Positions 25,090-36,300 of a DNA stretch of 64,000 nt are shown piece by piece. Source of the DNA: Girardinichthys multiradiatus (lineage: Eukaryota > Chordata > Actinopteri > Cyprinodontiformes > Goodeidae); assembly GCF_021462225.1 (NCBI RefSeq), contig NC_061795.1:1999001-2063000 (forward strand). The letters run 5' to 3'. Each line of letters starts with the position of its first letter. Within the stretch, counting starts at the first letter, position 1. The notes under the pieces were generated by a model. The model was not told the DNA's origin. It saw only the letters and a list, made by a program, of their open reading frames with translations, and did no database searches. The translations under genes were made by a program, and so were the position numbers.

Positions 25090-26590
25090 ATGGCGGACCA
25101 TAGCAACAAAAGCTGTGAGTAAATTGTGGAAAATTACACTTTCTGTGACACAAATGAACTTCTAGAATGTTTTTAGTGCGGGAATATAACTATGTAGACG
25201 TGAAATATCTGCTTGATTTATCTAGACATCGCTTAATTTCAAATGTGCTCCGACGTGTTCGGAGTTTTCCGTTCCCGGTGTAGTAACCGGCTCGCCTCGC
25301 CAGCCCTACCGGCGGTGAGGCGAGCTAGACCCGGTAGAGATCTGACTGGACTATCGGCACTAAGCTCCCGCTGGCAGTCATCACAGTGAACGTTTAACAC
25401 AAGTGATTTCTAACAGTTTATGTTATTATTTTAATTGTTACTGAAAATCGATTTAACATTTCAGGTGATATTAAGGTTAACCAGAATAAATGGACAGTTT
25501 TATGTAATCCAACTGTATCGCTGGAGAGTGTGATTGAGAATAAATAAGCTTTTCAATATTAATTTTTAATGAAGAAATGTGCTATATGTTTTAAAAGTTT
25601 ATTTATAATTCAGTTAGCATTATAATTTCTGATTCCAGGTAAACCCGACGAGGAATAAACCTCCAAATGTAAATGAATCTCAGTAAAGAAGTGAAAAGTT
25701 TGAAAGGGCTTGTTTTAGACATTTGCATAGAAATATTTTAATATTTTCTTCAAATTAAGACAAATGTAAAATTAAAAAAGGCTTTATTTTTGCTCTGATA
25801 TTAAGCAAGATGTTTGTTTTTTTTGGTATTTTCATATTTTTTTTTAGGTACAAAGCAGCAGACGGGCCAGTTTATGAAGCTCAGGGCTGAGAACCACCAC
25901 CTTTTTACTGGAGCTAAAAACTCAGCCACCGTGGCTTGGAGGTACAATAACTACATTCTTTGCAGTCAGTTTCTGTCCAGTTTTAATAACTTCTATCTTT
26001 CTAACTTTCATAAATATCCATCCAGTGATTAACATACTTCTTTCGGTTTAGGACAGTTCTGGAGAAGATGGACCAACAGGGGAAGGTCACCCTTTACAGG
26101 ACAACACAATGTCGGACAATTTGAAAAAAAAAAAGAATTTAGAGTTTGTTCAGATGTTCTCATGTCACACACAAATAAAAACATATTTCTAAAAGTCTTG
26201 TTGGTTTCTCTGTTTAGTCAACTCTTCTTTTATTCCATCTAACTTTAGGATTGTAAGTATCCAGGGTCAGGAGAGGGAGTCAGTGAAAAGCCCACTGCTG
26301 CTACTTGGTCCTGGTTTGTCTTTATGGATGAGATGGTGGGTCAGAGGTCTTCCACAACACCTCCTGTCCTGATTACCTCCATCCCTGAGGACACTCCAGG
26401 GCCAAGCGGAGCGGTGGGCAACCAGATGGAGAAGGGAGACAGTGAGCCAGCAGGAAGAGGTCAGAAAAGAAAGAGGGACAGAGATGAGGAGATGATGGAG
26501 TTGATCAGGGAGGACATGAGGCTACAGAGAATGGACAGACTGTTTTCCAAAGAATGGCACCAAAATAAGATGCTACATAAGAAATATTAA
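25090..26590 (+). pseudogene. Harbinger Myb/SANT-like DNA-binding protein gene (damaged)
   Basis: Harbinger elements carry a second gene, a Myb/trihelix-type protein that helps the transposase enter the nucleus and bind the ends. Here a first exon starts ATG at 25090 (MADHSNKS, then GTGAGT). A second at about 25849-25941 encodes FMKLRAENHHLFTGAKNSA. A third at about 26052-26140 (TVLEKMDQQGKV) runs into a poly-A tract and a broken frame. The last, about 26250-26590, has DCKYPGSGEGVSEKPTAATW, a proline/acidic linker and a basic KRKRDRDEEMMELIREDM tail. The domain order is normal, but the frame around 26100-26140 is lost and the C-terminal coiled tail is shortened. Exon borders are approximate. 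Confidence 0.65.
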
Positions 26591-27372
26591 GTTGTGTTCA
26601 GATTGTTTCTTAAAGTTTTAAGGTGTTTTTGTCACTAATGTTATTTCCATTTGATCTAACAATACATCAACTTCATTTAAAGTTATAAACAGAATTTATT
26701 ATGAAAAATACAAACAGCATTTTAAACAGAATGAGGGAAGAAAACATTCAAACAGATCAAGATTACAAGACAAAAGGCATAAAATAAAACTATGTACAAA
26801 TATTTACAATGGTGACAGCAGGATCAACCTGAGTGACCAGTTCCTGGAAAAACCTCTTCAACAGAACAAAGAGGCAGATGTCTTTCTGAACAGAAAGTCT
26901 GGAGATGTGGCTAAATCTCTCACAAGCATCACACAGGTGGTCTGCAGATGTTTGTGATGCCTCTCTCCGCTGTCATCGTCCATCAAGTGGGTTTAAAGGG
27001 CTGGCTGAATTGACGGCTGCCACATCACTAAGAGGTAATCGGAAAAATGCAGAATTAGAAGATGGTGCTCACAAAATATGACAATTAGTTATACCCCTCA
27101 AAAATGAATCACATCTATAATATTATACTTGGCTGCACAGTAGTCATGTTCTGGTGGTACCTCCTCCAGGGCAGCTGAAAGCTGGTCCTGCCAGAGAGCA
27201 ACGCTGACTGCCTCAGTCCAAACCTCACCCTCATCCTCTTCTACAGCCTCCTCTGGGTCATCCTCTGGGGCCATGACATCCCCAGCACCAAGGCAGATGT
27301 TGTGGAGGATGGTGCATGCTGTTATGACCTGAAAACTATTTAAAAGAAGGTGCATATATGTGTATGTGTATA

Positions 27373-28982
27373 CAGGTCCTTCTCAAAATATTAGCATATT
27401 GTGATAAAGTTTATTATTTTCCATAATGTAATGATGAAAATTTAACATTCATATATTTTAGATTCATTGCACACTAACTGAAATATTTCAGGTCTTTTAT
27501 TGTCTTAATACGGATGATTTTGGCATACAGCTCATGAAAACCCAAAAGTCCTATCTCACAAAATTAGCATATTTCATCCGACCAATAAAAGAAAAGTGTT
27601 TTTAATACAAAAAACGTCAACCTTCAAATAATCATGTACAGTTATGCACTCAATACTTGGTCGGGAATCCTTTGGCAGAAATGACTGCTTCAATGCGGCG
27701 TGGCATGGAGGCAATCAGCCTGTAGCACTGCTGAGGTCTTATGGAGGCCCAGGATGCTTCGATAGCGGCCTTTAGCTCATCCAGAGTGTTGGGTCTTGAG
27801 TCTCTCAACGTTCTCTTCACAATATCCCACAGATTCTCTATGGGGTTCAGGTCAGGAGAGTTGGCAGGCCAATTGAGCACAGTGATACCATGGTCAGTAA
27901 ACCATTTACCAGTGGTTTTGGCACTGTGAGCAGGTGCCAGGTTGTGCTGAAAAATGAAATCTTCATCTCCATAAAGCTTTTCAGCAGATGGAAGCATGAA
28001 GTGCTCCAAAATCTCCTGATAGCTAGCTGCATTGACCCTGCCCTTGATAAAACACAGTGGACCAACACCAACAGCTGACACGGCACCCCAGACCATCACT
28101 GACTGTGGGTACTTGACACTGGACTTCTGGCATTTTGGCATTTCCTTCTCCCCAGTCTTCCTCCAGACTCTGGCACCTTGATTTCTGAATGACATGCAGA
28201 ATTTGCTTTCATCCGAAAAAAGTACTTTGGACCACTGAGCAACAGTCCAGTGCTGCTTCTCTGTAGCCCAGGTCAGGTGCTTCTGCCGCTGTTTCTGGTT
28301 CAAAAGTGGCTTGACCTGGGGAATGCGGCACCTGTAGCCCATTTCCTGCACACGCCTGTGCACGGTGGCTCTGGATGTTTCTACTCCAGACTCAGTCCAC
28401 TGCTTCCGCAGGTCCCCCAAGGTCTGGAATCGGCCCTTCTCCACAATCTTCCTCAGGGTCCGGTCACCTCTTCTCGTTGTGCAGCGTTTTCTGCCACACT
28501 TTTTCCTTCCCACAGACTTCCCACTGAGGTGCCTTGATACAGCACTCTGGGAACAGCCTATTTGTTCAGAAATGTCTTTCTGTGTCTTACCCTCTTGCTT
28601 GAGGGTGTCAATAGTGGCCTTCTGGACAGCAGTCAGGTCGGCAGTCTTACCCATGATTGGGGTTTTGAGTGATGAACCAGGCTGGGAGTTTTAAAGGCCT
28701 CAGGAATCTTTTGCAGGTGTTTAGAGTTAACTCGTTGATTCAGATGATTAGGTTCATAGCTCGTTTAGAGACCCTTTTAATGATATGCTAATTTTGTGAG
28801 ATAGGAATTTTGGGTTTTCATGAGCTGTATGCCAAAATCATCCGTATTAAGACAATAAAAGACCTGAAATATTTCAGTTAGTGTGCAATGAATCTAAAAT
28901 ATATAAATGTTAAATTTTCATCATGACATTATGGAAAATAATGAACTTTATCACAATATGCTAATATTTTGAGAAGGACCTG
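27373..28982 (-). mobile_element. Tc1-like transposon, family A, copy 2
   Basis: A 1610-bp element with TA at 27371-27372 and 28983-28984, ends caggtccttctcaaaatatt and inverse, and long terminal repeats. It is inserted in the intron of the Harbinger transposase gene. It is full-length by comparison with the copy at 43690. Confidence 0.95.
27650..28654 (-). CDS. Tc1-like transposase, family A copy 2 (334 aa, catalytic Asp changed to Asn)
   Basis: Open frame of the full family length with N-terminal paired-type helix-turn-helix (SQSAVSRHLSGK), the basic GRKKCGRKR region and a DDE core. The first Asp (LFSDESKF) and the Glu (NPIENLWD) are kept, but the second catalytic Asp is replaced: FQHNLAPAH in place of FQHDLAPAH in the copies at 4784 and 44018. 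This residue coordinates the catalytic metal in all DDE transposases, so the protein should bind DNA but not cut it. Linker VKPLLNQKQRQKHL is present, unlike copy 1. Confidence 0.93.
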   Translation of the reverse strand: MGKTADLTAVQKATIDTLKQEGKTQKDISEQIGCSQSAVSRHLSGKSVGRKKCGRKRCTTRRGDRTLRKIVEKGRFQTLGDLRKQWTESGVETSRATVHRRVQEMGYRCRIPQVKPLLNQKQRQKHLTWATEKQHWTVAQWSKVLFSDESKFCMSFRNQGARVWRKTGEKEMPKCQKSSVKYPQSVMVWGAVSAVGVGPLCFIKGRVNAASYQEILEHFMLPSAEKLYGDEDFIFQHNLAPAHSAKTTGKWFTDHGITVLNWPANSPDLNPIENLWDIVKRTLRDSRPNTLDELKAAIEASWASIRPQQCYRLIASMPRRIEAVISAKGFPTKY

Positions 28983-29093
28983 TATATTATGTATAATGTA
29001 TAAATAAAATGGATCTAGGTCAAAACTTACGTGAGGTACAAAGGTGTTATGCACCTCCAGCGCTTGCAGGAAGATGGCCCTGAATCTGGTTTT

Positions 29094-29142
29094 CATCATT
29101 CCAAAAACAGGCTCTATAATAGAGCCTGTTTTTGGAATGATG
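29094..29142. repeat. Perfect palindrome, 24-bp arms with 1-nt centre
   Basis: Left arm 29094-29117 begins catcattccaaaaacaggct. The right arm 29119-29142 is its exact inverse, and the centre is a single A at 29118. It lies inside the Harbinger transposase coding sequence, where an unmatched frame change also occurs. Confidence 0.95.
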
Positions 29143-30052
29143 GCTGTTAAAGCACTGGGCTCCCACACCTTGTATTGTCCTCTTCTAGGGAGTGATGAGG
29201 GGGAGTGGATATTGGAGGCATGGGTACCCTCCATCAGCAAGGATAAAATACCCTGGAGGAGGATAAACTGTACAGTGGGCTGTGGCGGAGCACCCTAGAG
29301 TCATGCACTGACCCAGGCCAGCCCACATACGTGTCAATAAAATGGCTCCGATGGTCAGAAACTGCTTGCAGGATTATGGAAGGGAAGAGTTTCCTGTTCC
29401 TGTAGCACTGACCATCAGGGCTGCTTGGACACCTGAAGCAGATATGGCAGCCGTCAATTGAACCCACAGCTTTAAGAAAAGCTCTGTGGCGTCCAGCCCT
29501 GCAAACTCACGGGACACTGCCTTAAGTCCTCAGGGGTCTTTAGAAGGTAGATGACTTGGTGACGAATAGCCACGATCTCCTCTGTAACTCTGTGGACGAT
29601 GCGATGGACAGTAGAGCGAGGCATCCCAAACACTCTGCAGACCACTCTGTAGGATGTGCCACTTGCCAGCCAGAAAAGAAAAACCAAGGTCTCAATAGTA
29701 GCACCCATCCATGTTGCCTATCCTGGTGCAAAAGATTAAGCAGCACTGCCTGAGACTCCCTGCTCAGCTGAAAATCAGGCCTGGTGTCCTCCTGGTTGAA
29801 GAAGCCTTTCAGGACTGGGACACTCAGGTTGATCCTGCAGTAAAGAGGTCTGGTCTAGAAAAGGGAAGAATTGAGATGGAAAAACACATTATTGTTAAGG
29901 CATGCTTCTGGATATTTTAAGTGATCAAAGGAAGTAGATACTAATACACCAAAAACACTGCATTATTATATAATTATCTAAGAACAGCCAGAGGGGATCA
30001 AATACTTTATAATTCCCATCTTTCTTAAAATTTAAAGTTGTTGTTTATATAT

Positions 30053-32052
30053 TCAATTCAAAAATACTTTATTAATCCCAAAGGGAAATTAAATGTTGTT
30101 GTAGCTCATTATGAAGGTTTCCTCAAAGAGCCGTTGTAGATGCTGATATCTGTGGGCAGGAAGGATCTCCTGTAGCGCTCCGTCTTACAGCAGATCTGAA
30201 GAAGCCTCTGACTGAAGACACTCTGTTGTTGTAGGACAGTCTCATGAAGAGGATGCTCAGGGTTCTCCATAATGTTCTTCATTTTATGAAGAATCCGTCT
30301 TTCCACAATGATCTCCAGAGGTTCCAGAGGAGTCCCCAGAACAGAACCAGCCTTTTTTATCAGCTTGTTGAGCTTTTTTAAGTCCCTGGTTCTGATGCTG
30401 CTTCCCCAGCAGATGATGGAGAAGAGATCACACTTTCCACAACAGACTTATAGAAGATATGCAGCATCTTGCTGCAAACACCAAAGGACCTAATCTTCCT
30501 CAAGAAGTACAGTCTGCTCTGTCCCTTGTAGATGGCTTCACAGTTGCATCTCCACTCTAGTCTGTTGTCCAGGTGAACACCGAGGTATTTATACTCCTCC
30601 ACCACCTCCACTTCTTCTACCATGATAGAAATAGTTTTTGACTTATTCCTGTTTCTCTTAAAATCTACAATCCTCTCCTTTGTTTTAGTCACATTCAAAA
30701 TGAGATGATTGTTTCCACACCATGTCACAAAGCGGTCCACCACCTTCCTGTACTCAGCTTCTTGTCCATCTCTGATCCACCCCACGACTGCAGAATCATC
30801 TGAGTATTTCTGCAGATGACAGGAGTCTGTCTTGTACTGGAAGTCTGAGGTGTACAGAGTGAAAAGGAATGGTGAGAGTACAGTCCCCTGTGGTGCTCCT
30901 GTGCTGCTGACTACCTGGTTAGACTCACAACCCTTCAGTCTCACAAACTGTGGTCTGTTTGTCAGGTAGTCTTTGATCCAGGAGATTGTTGAGGCCTCCA
31001 CCTGAGTCTTCTGGAGTTTCTGACAAAGTAAATCAGGTTGGATTGTATTAAATGTTCTGGAGAAATCAAAGAACATGATCCTCACAGTGCTGCTGGCTTT
31101 GTCCAGATGACAGTGGGTTTGTTGAAGCAGGTGTATGATGGCATCTTCAACTCCAACTCCACAGCGATAAGCAAACTGAAGGGGGTCCTGATGGTTTACT
31201 GTTTGCTTACTCAGGTGGGCCAACAGGAGTCTCTCTAGGACCTTCATGATGTGAGATGTCAGGGCAACAGGTCTATTATCAATGAGGACTGATGGGTGAG
31301 TTTTCTTTGGTACCGGAACAAGACAGGAGGTCTTCCACAACACCGGAACCTTCTTCTGGGCCAGGCTAAGGTTGAAGAGGTGCTGCAGAATCCCACAGAG
31401 CTGCTCTGCACAGGCCTTCAGGATTCTAGGGCTGACATGATCTGGACCTGCAGTCTTATTCTGATTCAGTCTCTCCAGTTGTCTCTTCACCTGACTTCTT
31501 GAGACACACAGGTGGAAGGGGGAGGCAAAGAGAGCATCAGCATCTTCTGATATGGTTGAAGGCAAACATGTAGAAGCAGAAGGGTCTAGGGCTGAGGTGG
31601 AAGATAAAACATTTGAGGTGTTACTGGACAGCTGTGGGTCCTGTGGGTCAAAGGAAGGTGGAATGTCTGTTTGGCTGTGAGCAGGAGAGGAGGATGCGAA
31701 GCTTGTTTCTGAACTGAACCTATTGAAGAATGTGTTCAGTTCATTGGTTCTGTCCAGACCTCCATCGGTCTGATCATCCTTCGGCTTGAAGCCTGTGATC
31801 TTCTTCATTCCTGTCCACACATCTCTGATATTGTTTTGCTGGAGCTGCTCTCCAGCTTCTTCTTGTACACCTCTTTGCTGTCTCTTATCTTGACTTTAAG
31901 TTGCTTCTGTAAACTCCTCAATAATTCTCTGTCTCCCTCTCTGAAGGCTAGTTTTTCTTGTTAAGCAGGTCCTTCAGGTCACTGGTGATCCAAGGTTTGT
32001 TATTGGGGAAACATCTCACGGTTCTGGTGGGGATGATGTTATCCACACAGAA
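30053..32052 (-). mobile_element. Rex1-like LINE, 5'-truncated, inside the Harbinger element
   Basis: Non-LTR retrotransposon of about 2.0 kb on the minus strand. Its 3' end reads (on +) attcaattcaaaaatacttt, typical of fish Rex1/Babar-type LINEs. A matching gtttatatat at 30043-30052 and 32053-32062 is a plausible target duplication. The 5' end is truncated, leaving part of the region before the reverse transcriptase, the RT itself and the 3' UTR. Confidence 0.82.
30378..31820 (-). CDS. Rex1-like reverse transcriptase (partial, 480-aa frame)
   Basis: RT domain of a CR1/Rex1-group LINE. RT blocks visible: [74 protein letters not shown] and YSDDSAVVGW. The catalytic box is SDD in place of the usual ADD or YADD form, and the substrate block reads SRTFNTI where SSAFNTI is usual, so it may be inactive. 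The frame breaks just after ESVISS, and at the 5' side near 31820 it changes frame (ESSSSKTISEMC upstream). The endonuclease is lost to truncation. Confidence 0.82.
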   Translation of the reverse strand: MWTGMKKITGFKPKDDQTDGGLDRTNELNTFFNRFSSETSFASSSPAHSQTDIPPSFDPQDPQLSSNTSNVLSSTSALDPSASTCLPSTISEDADALFASPFHLCVSRSQVKRQLERLNQNKTAGPDHVSPRILKACAEQLCGILQHLFNLSLAQKKVPVLWKTSCLVPVPKKTHPSVLIDNRPVALTSHIMKVLERLLLAHLSKQTVNHQDPLQFAYRCGVGVEDAIIHLLQQTHCHLDKASSTVRIMFFDFSRTFNTIQPDLLCQKLQKTQVEASTISWIKDYLTNRPQFVRLKGCESNQVVSSTGAPQGTVLSPFLFTLYTSDFQYKTDSCHLQKYSDDSAVVGWIRDGQEAEYRKVVDRFVTWCGNNHLILNVTKTKERIVDFKRNRNKSKTISIMVEEVEVVEEYKYLGVHLDNRLEWRCNCEAIYKGQSRLYFLRKIRSFGVCSKMLHIFYKSVVESVISSPSSAGEAASEPGT

Positions 32053-32403
32053 GTTTATATATATATATATAATATGTCGACATACATTAGCCATAAAGTT
32101 GCTATCTCTTTGTTTATTGGCTAGTTAAATCAAACATCTTTTTTACCTGAACATGATTGTCTCTCAGCCGGAGATAAAATAGAGGAGATGTCTGCTACGA
32201 CGATAAAACTGCTGAAGTTAATCAAAAATTTAAAATAAAACTACCAGAAGTTCGGCTCCATTCTGCTTTAACTGCTTTTTTCTCCTCGCAGCTACGCAGC
32301 TAATGTACATTTGTTTCGCATCTTGTAAAATTGTTTTTTGTCTTTAGGTTTGTAAAAGTGTTTTAGATTTTGTAATGTTGGTTTGCAACCCCCGGCCACC
32401 ATA

Positions 32404-32760
32404 CACACCACCCGATTTTTGGTTTAAAGGTACGTGCAGAAAATTAACATGCAGAAAATTATTTTATTGTAACCCAGGTTTCAAATTTTGCTGTACTAAC
32501 AGCCTAAAAAATCCTTAATTGCTGTTAGAGCTTTTAGGTTTTGTATCGTAATAAACAATTCTAATACCCCTTAATAATGTTTCCTACGCGCTCCTGTAAG
32601 CCACCCATACATTAACGTAGAATATTGACTTTTTTCAAGTATGTCTTAAACCAGTAATATTTAGAAACAGATGTCTACTGTTGAGCGACTTGTAGGTGTG
32701 TGTGTGTTTCCCAGCATTTCTTTTCTCATTCGGTCGTTCCTTTATTGTTGTGTGTAATAA
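32404..32760. other. Spacer upstream of wee1
   Basis: Non-repetitive AT-rich sequence. Nothing definable seen. Confidence 0.4.
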
Positions 32761-32799
32761 TCATGGACGCATTGTCATTGTGACTCATGAGTCTTTTTT

Positions 32800-33365
32800 A
32801 GTAAAGCCACATGTTCGCGCCACATTGTTTCACCGCAGGGAACTACCAGAGGGACTACGTAACCCTTCCTGAAACTACACTGAAACGCCCATCTTTCAAA
32901 CTTCAACGTCGAGTCCTGATTGGCTACCCGGGGACATGTGATCAACGGTCGCGGGAAGTTCTTTGCCACGCGCGTGAGGGGAAGAACTCAGTTTTCGACT
33001 CGTTCGAACTTTTGTAAACATTGTTAAGGTTCTAGTGCGGAAATACGTGTTTCTGTGTCGGTCAGCCATCAAGGAGAGAGTGACAGATTATTTTAAGATT
33101 TTTTCTTTTTTACAACTTGTTTGTTCCTGCGTAGGACGCCGCTGCTGCATTCAAGTCAAGCAAGTACGAGAATATTTCCCAGGATTTACTGGCCCGTTGG
33201 ACTTTAAAAGGAGGAGGAGGAGTTTTCGTGAACCTAACTAATACCATTTAAAAGGTAATTAAAGTAAACTCGGTTTTGAGAAGGCTACCACTGCGGTGGG
33301 AGCACCAACCGCGTTTTTTTTTCTTCTTCCCCCCTTTCGACGAAGCCGGGGTTTAAATCCTCAAA
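32800..33365 (+). promoter_or_regulatory. wee1: wee1 promoter and 5' UTR region
   Basis: CpG-containing stretch just upstream of the wee1 ATG. An inverted CCAAT box (ATTGG, 32919-32923) and the GC-rich cgcgggaag and cacgcgcgtgag motifs lie at about 32948-32978. No TATA box at a plausible spacing. The transcription start is probably between about 33000 and 33200, giving a long 5' UTR; a 5' UTR intron cannot be excluded. Confidence 0.5.
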
Positions 33366-36300
33366 ATGTCGAGCTACAGTCGCCATCGACACGGAACGCC
33401 TTCTCCCAAATGCCGACCGATTCGTCAGAAACTACAGTTCGCATCCAGCGACGGTGAAGACGATTCTATGGAGGATGTCAGCAACAGTACCGGGGGAGAG
33501 TCCGGCTTCACGGAACTGGACTCCCCGACGCCAGTGCGACGGAGCGCGGTGAACAAGCTGCAAGAAGGCAGCAGCAGCCCCCTGAACAACTCCGGAGGAG
33601 ACGAAGACGTGGAGCTATGGGAGGAAGATGGCTTTGGTTCCCCGTCCCTGCAATCACCTAGCAGCGTTATTTTCGCAAACTGTTCGCCGTCTCCGGAGAA
33701 AGTGACGCGGCTGTATGGAGGGCCACCTGACCCGAGCTACATTCAGGATGACGGCGAGGGGTCCAGCTCTCCGATCCCGGACTGCCCCGACACTCCCCCG
33801 CATAAAACCTTCAGAAAACTCCGGCTCTTCGACACACCACATACACCAAAGGTTAGAATTAGCTGGGATTAGTAGTTGTCTTTTGCATAAACAGTCTACA
33901 GAACTCATGTTTGCATGTCTCCATTATGCTCTTAAAAAACACATGGATTGATTATTGTATCTTCAGTCAGTTGAACTTTAAGTTGTTTTCATAATCCGCA
34001 CCTGGTCAGTAGGTGTGCACCATTTCCAAACATCTAGTCATTTGCAGTGTCAGTTAATGACCCAGTGACCCACTTGGTGTACATTATGATTGCATAATAC
34101 ATTTACTGAATTCAGCCAGCACAGTGATTGGATGGATGCAGTTTTATGTCCAGACATGTCTGTATTGGTGTAGAGAAATGTATTTTTATCTATATGACAT
34201 AAGTATATTTCAGAATTTTTGTTATAATTCAGCTCATGTGGAGTGCTTTGTGCTGTGGGCAGGTCACTGTATTTGTATTTAATTCCTCGATTCATTTCTA
34301 CAGAGTTTGCTGTCCAGAGCCAGGGGCTCTGTCCCGGGATCGTCCAGCAGAAGAGTTGCTCTCTTCAAGAACGTCCAGTCTCCACGAAAGTCCTTAACAG
34401 ATAGCAGCAGGAGACCACAGATCCCCCTGGTTAACTTTAACCCCTTCACTCCTGACTCCCTCCTAATCCAGTCTGCCACACAGCAGAGAAACAGGAAGCG
34501 AGCACATTGGAATGAGTATGTTGCACATTTTTTCTGTTTGTTACTAGAAAAAATCACGTCTGTTGTGATAATGTATGGCTTTTTTTTGTGGGAGTAGATC
34601 AGCAGACCTATAACGTTTTATTCACAGGTAAGGTTGTAAGAGCCAGTCCTCATCTGTGCATAGATAAGCTTTTGTGTTCACGCTAAAAAAGCAGTCAAAT
34701 GAATGAACACAAAAGCTTATCTATGCACAGATGAGGACTGGCTCTTGCAACCTGACCTGTTATTTCTAAACGCAGACTGGTCCTTGTTTAAACCAGTTAT
34801 GGTCAAGCTGTTGGAGGGGGAGTTGTCTGATAACATGAGCCTCATGGTTACCGCTCATCTCCATGTGCTTGTGTAAGTCTCAGTGCTGCCCCCTGCTGTG
34901 CAGAATGCCAAACAAACACCGTGTCTTTTGTTTCAGCTCTTGTGGAGAAGACATGGAGGCCAGTGATGGCGAAGGAGAGGAGGAAATTCTCCCACCATCT
35001 AAAGTAGGGATTTCTAATCTAAATATGCTTATGTTTCATATGTTGTCCTTTTCTCTTTGATTTCTTCATAAACCTGTTTTCAGGGTATGCTATAATCATT
35101 CCAAGTGCATTATATCATGTTTTTAAATATATTTTGCTATTTAAAGTGCAAACATGTGCAAGGTTGTTGCATAATCTTTGCATGTGTGGAATGTGATTGA
35201 AATGTTCTCCAAGTCAGAATAAGCATAGGAAAACTTTTGTATTTCCCCCTTTTGAAACTTTTATCCTCTAATCTGTCCATCCATTTGTTTGCCCTCCACC
35301 CTGCTGTCCTTGATTTCTTCCTTCCTGACCTCCATCATCCATATTGCCTCCTTCAATTTTTTCTGGTGATGCTTTGTATTCTTCCCCATTTCCTGCCTTT
35401 CTTTTGTCATTTCTTCCTTGAATCCTACCACCTTTAAATCTTCCTTCAAACCTTCTTCCCTTGTATTGGACCACTGTAGGTGAAACTATGCAACAAGCTG
35501 CAGTTTACATTATTTGTATTGCACAATAGGGTTTCTTGTAAGCACAAAAGGCAGCAGACAAGTAACACCTGAGTGCCATTTCATATGCAAATGACCTGAA
35601 ACTGTTTAGATGGCATGTTTGCTTCTGTGTGATGCTAAATAGCTTTGTATGTTTGGTGAAATGTAGTTAATCCTGCTTGAGAAGTAGATGTTAAAACTGC
35701 CCTTTCTCTTCAGAGGATCACCATGATGGAGAGCAACATGATGTCTCGCTACGCCTCAGAGTTTCTCGAGCTGGAGAAAATTGGCTCTGGGGAGTTTGGT
35801 GCCGTCTTCAAGTGCGTTAAAAGGCTCGATGGCTGCATCTACGCTATTAAGAGATCAAAGAAACCTCTGGCGGGATCAGTAGATGAGTAAGTTCAACATG
35901 TTTAAGCCATTTAATACTAGCTACCATCCAGAGATCGCGTCATTCCGCTTTTTTCCACCAGAGATCTAAACAATGCACTTTCTGCTTCTTGTTTTTCTCC
36001 TTACAGGCAAAATGCCCTGCGGGAGGTGTACGCCCACGCCGTGCTGGGGCAGCATCCCCATGTGGTGCGGTACTATTCAGCCTGGGCTGAGGACGACCAC
36101 ATGCTGATCCAGAACGAGTACTGCAACGGTGGCACACTGTCAGATGTCATTGCTGAAAACTACAGGCGGCTCGCTTACTTATCTGAATTGGAGCTGAAAG
36201 ATCTGCTGCTGCAGGTCTCTAGGGGACTCAAGGACATCCACTCCATGTCTCTGGTGCACATGGATATTAAGCCTAGTGAGTCCATTTGATCAGCTAAAGA

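Larger units (their letters stand above)
27098..29830 (-). pseudogene. Harbinger (HARBI1-like) transposase gene, frameshifted, with Tc1 in an intron
   Basis: Minus-strand pieces in order: N-terminal RPDFQLS at about 29780; a helix-turn-helix region SYRVVCRVFGMPRSTVHRIV (29708-29520); the first catalytic Asp in VGSIDGCHICF and the second in GWPGSVHDSRVL (29467-29290); FGMMKTRFRAIFLQALEVHN (about 29140-29040), next to where the acidic third residue normally lies; and the C-terminal ITACTILHNICLGAG (27320-27275). An intron joins VPH to VITAC: donor GTAAGT near 29030, acceptor TTTTCAG near 27330. Tc1 copy A2 lies inside this intron. Frame changes at about 29480, 29700 and in the palindrome at 29094-29142 make it inactive. 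Confidence 0.8.
24665..32400. mobile_element. PIF/Harbinger transposon with two nested insertions (7.7 kb)
   Basis: Terminal inverted repeats of over 100 bp: the left begins ggtggccgggg at 24665, and the right ends ccccggccacc at 32400. Both continue through caacattacaaaatctaaaa, ttttacaaacctaaagac and gatgcgaaacaaat. Two convergent genes lie inside, as is usual for Harbinger: a Myb/SANT-like protein (+) and a HARBI1-like transposase (-). Tc1 copy A2 (27373-28982) and a Rex1-like LINE (about 30053-32052) have landed in it; without them it is about 4.1 kb. The flanks (cctac, atac) suggest a short TA-containing duplication, not resolved. Confidence 0.88.

Noticed and set aside
35261..35474. Pair of Lys/Glu/Gly-rich minus-strand frames
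   Set aside because: Low-complexity pyrimidine-rich wee1 intron sequence.
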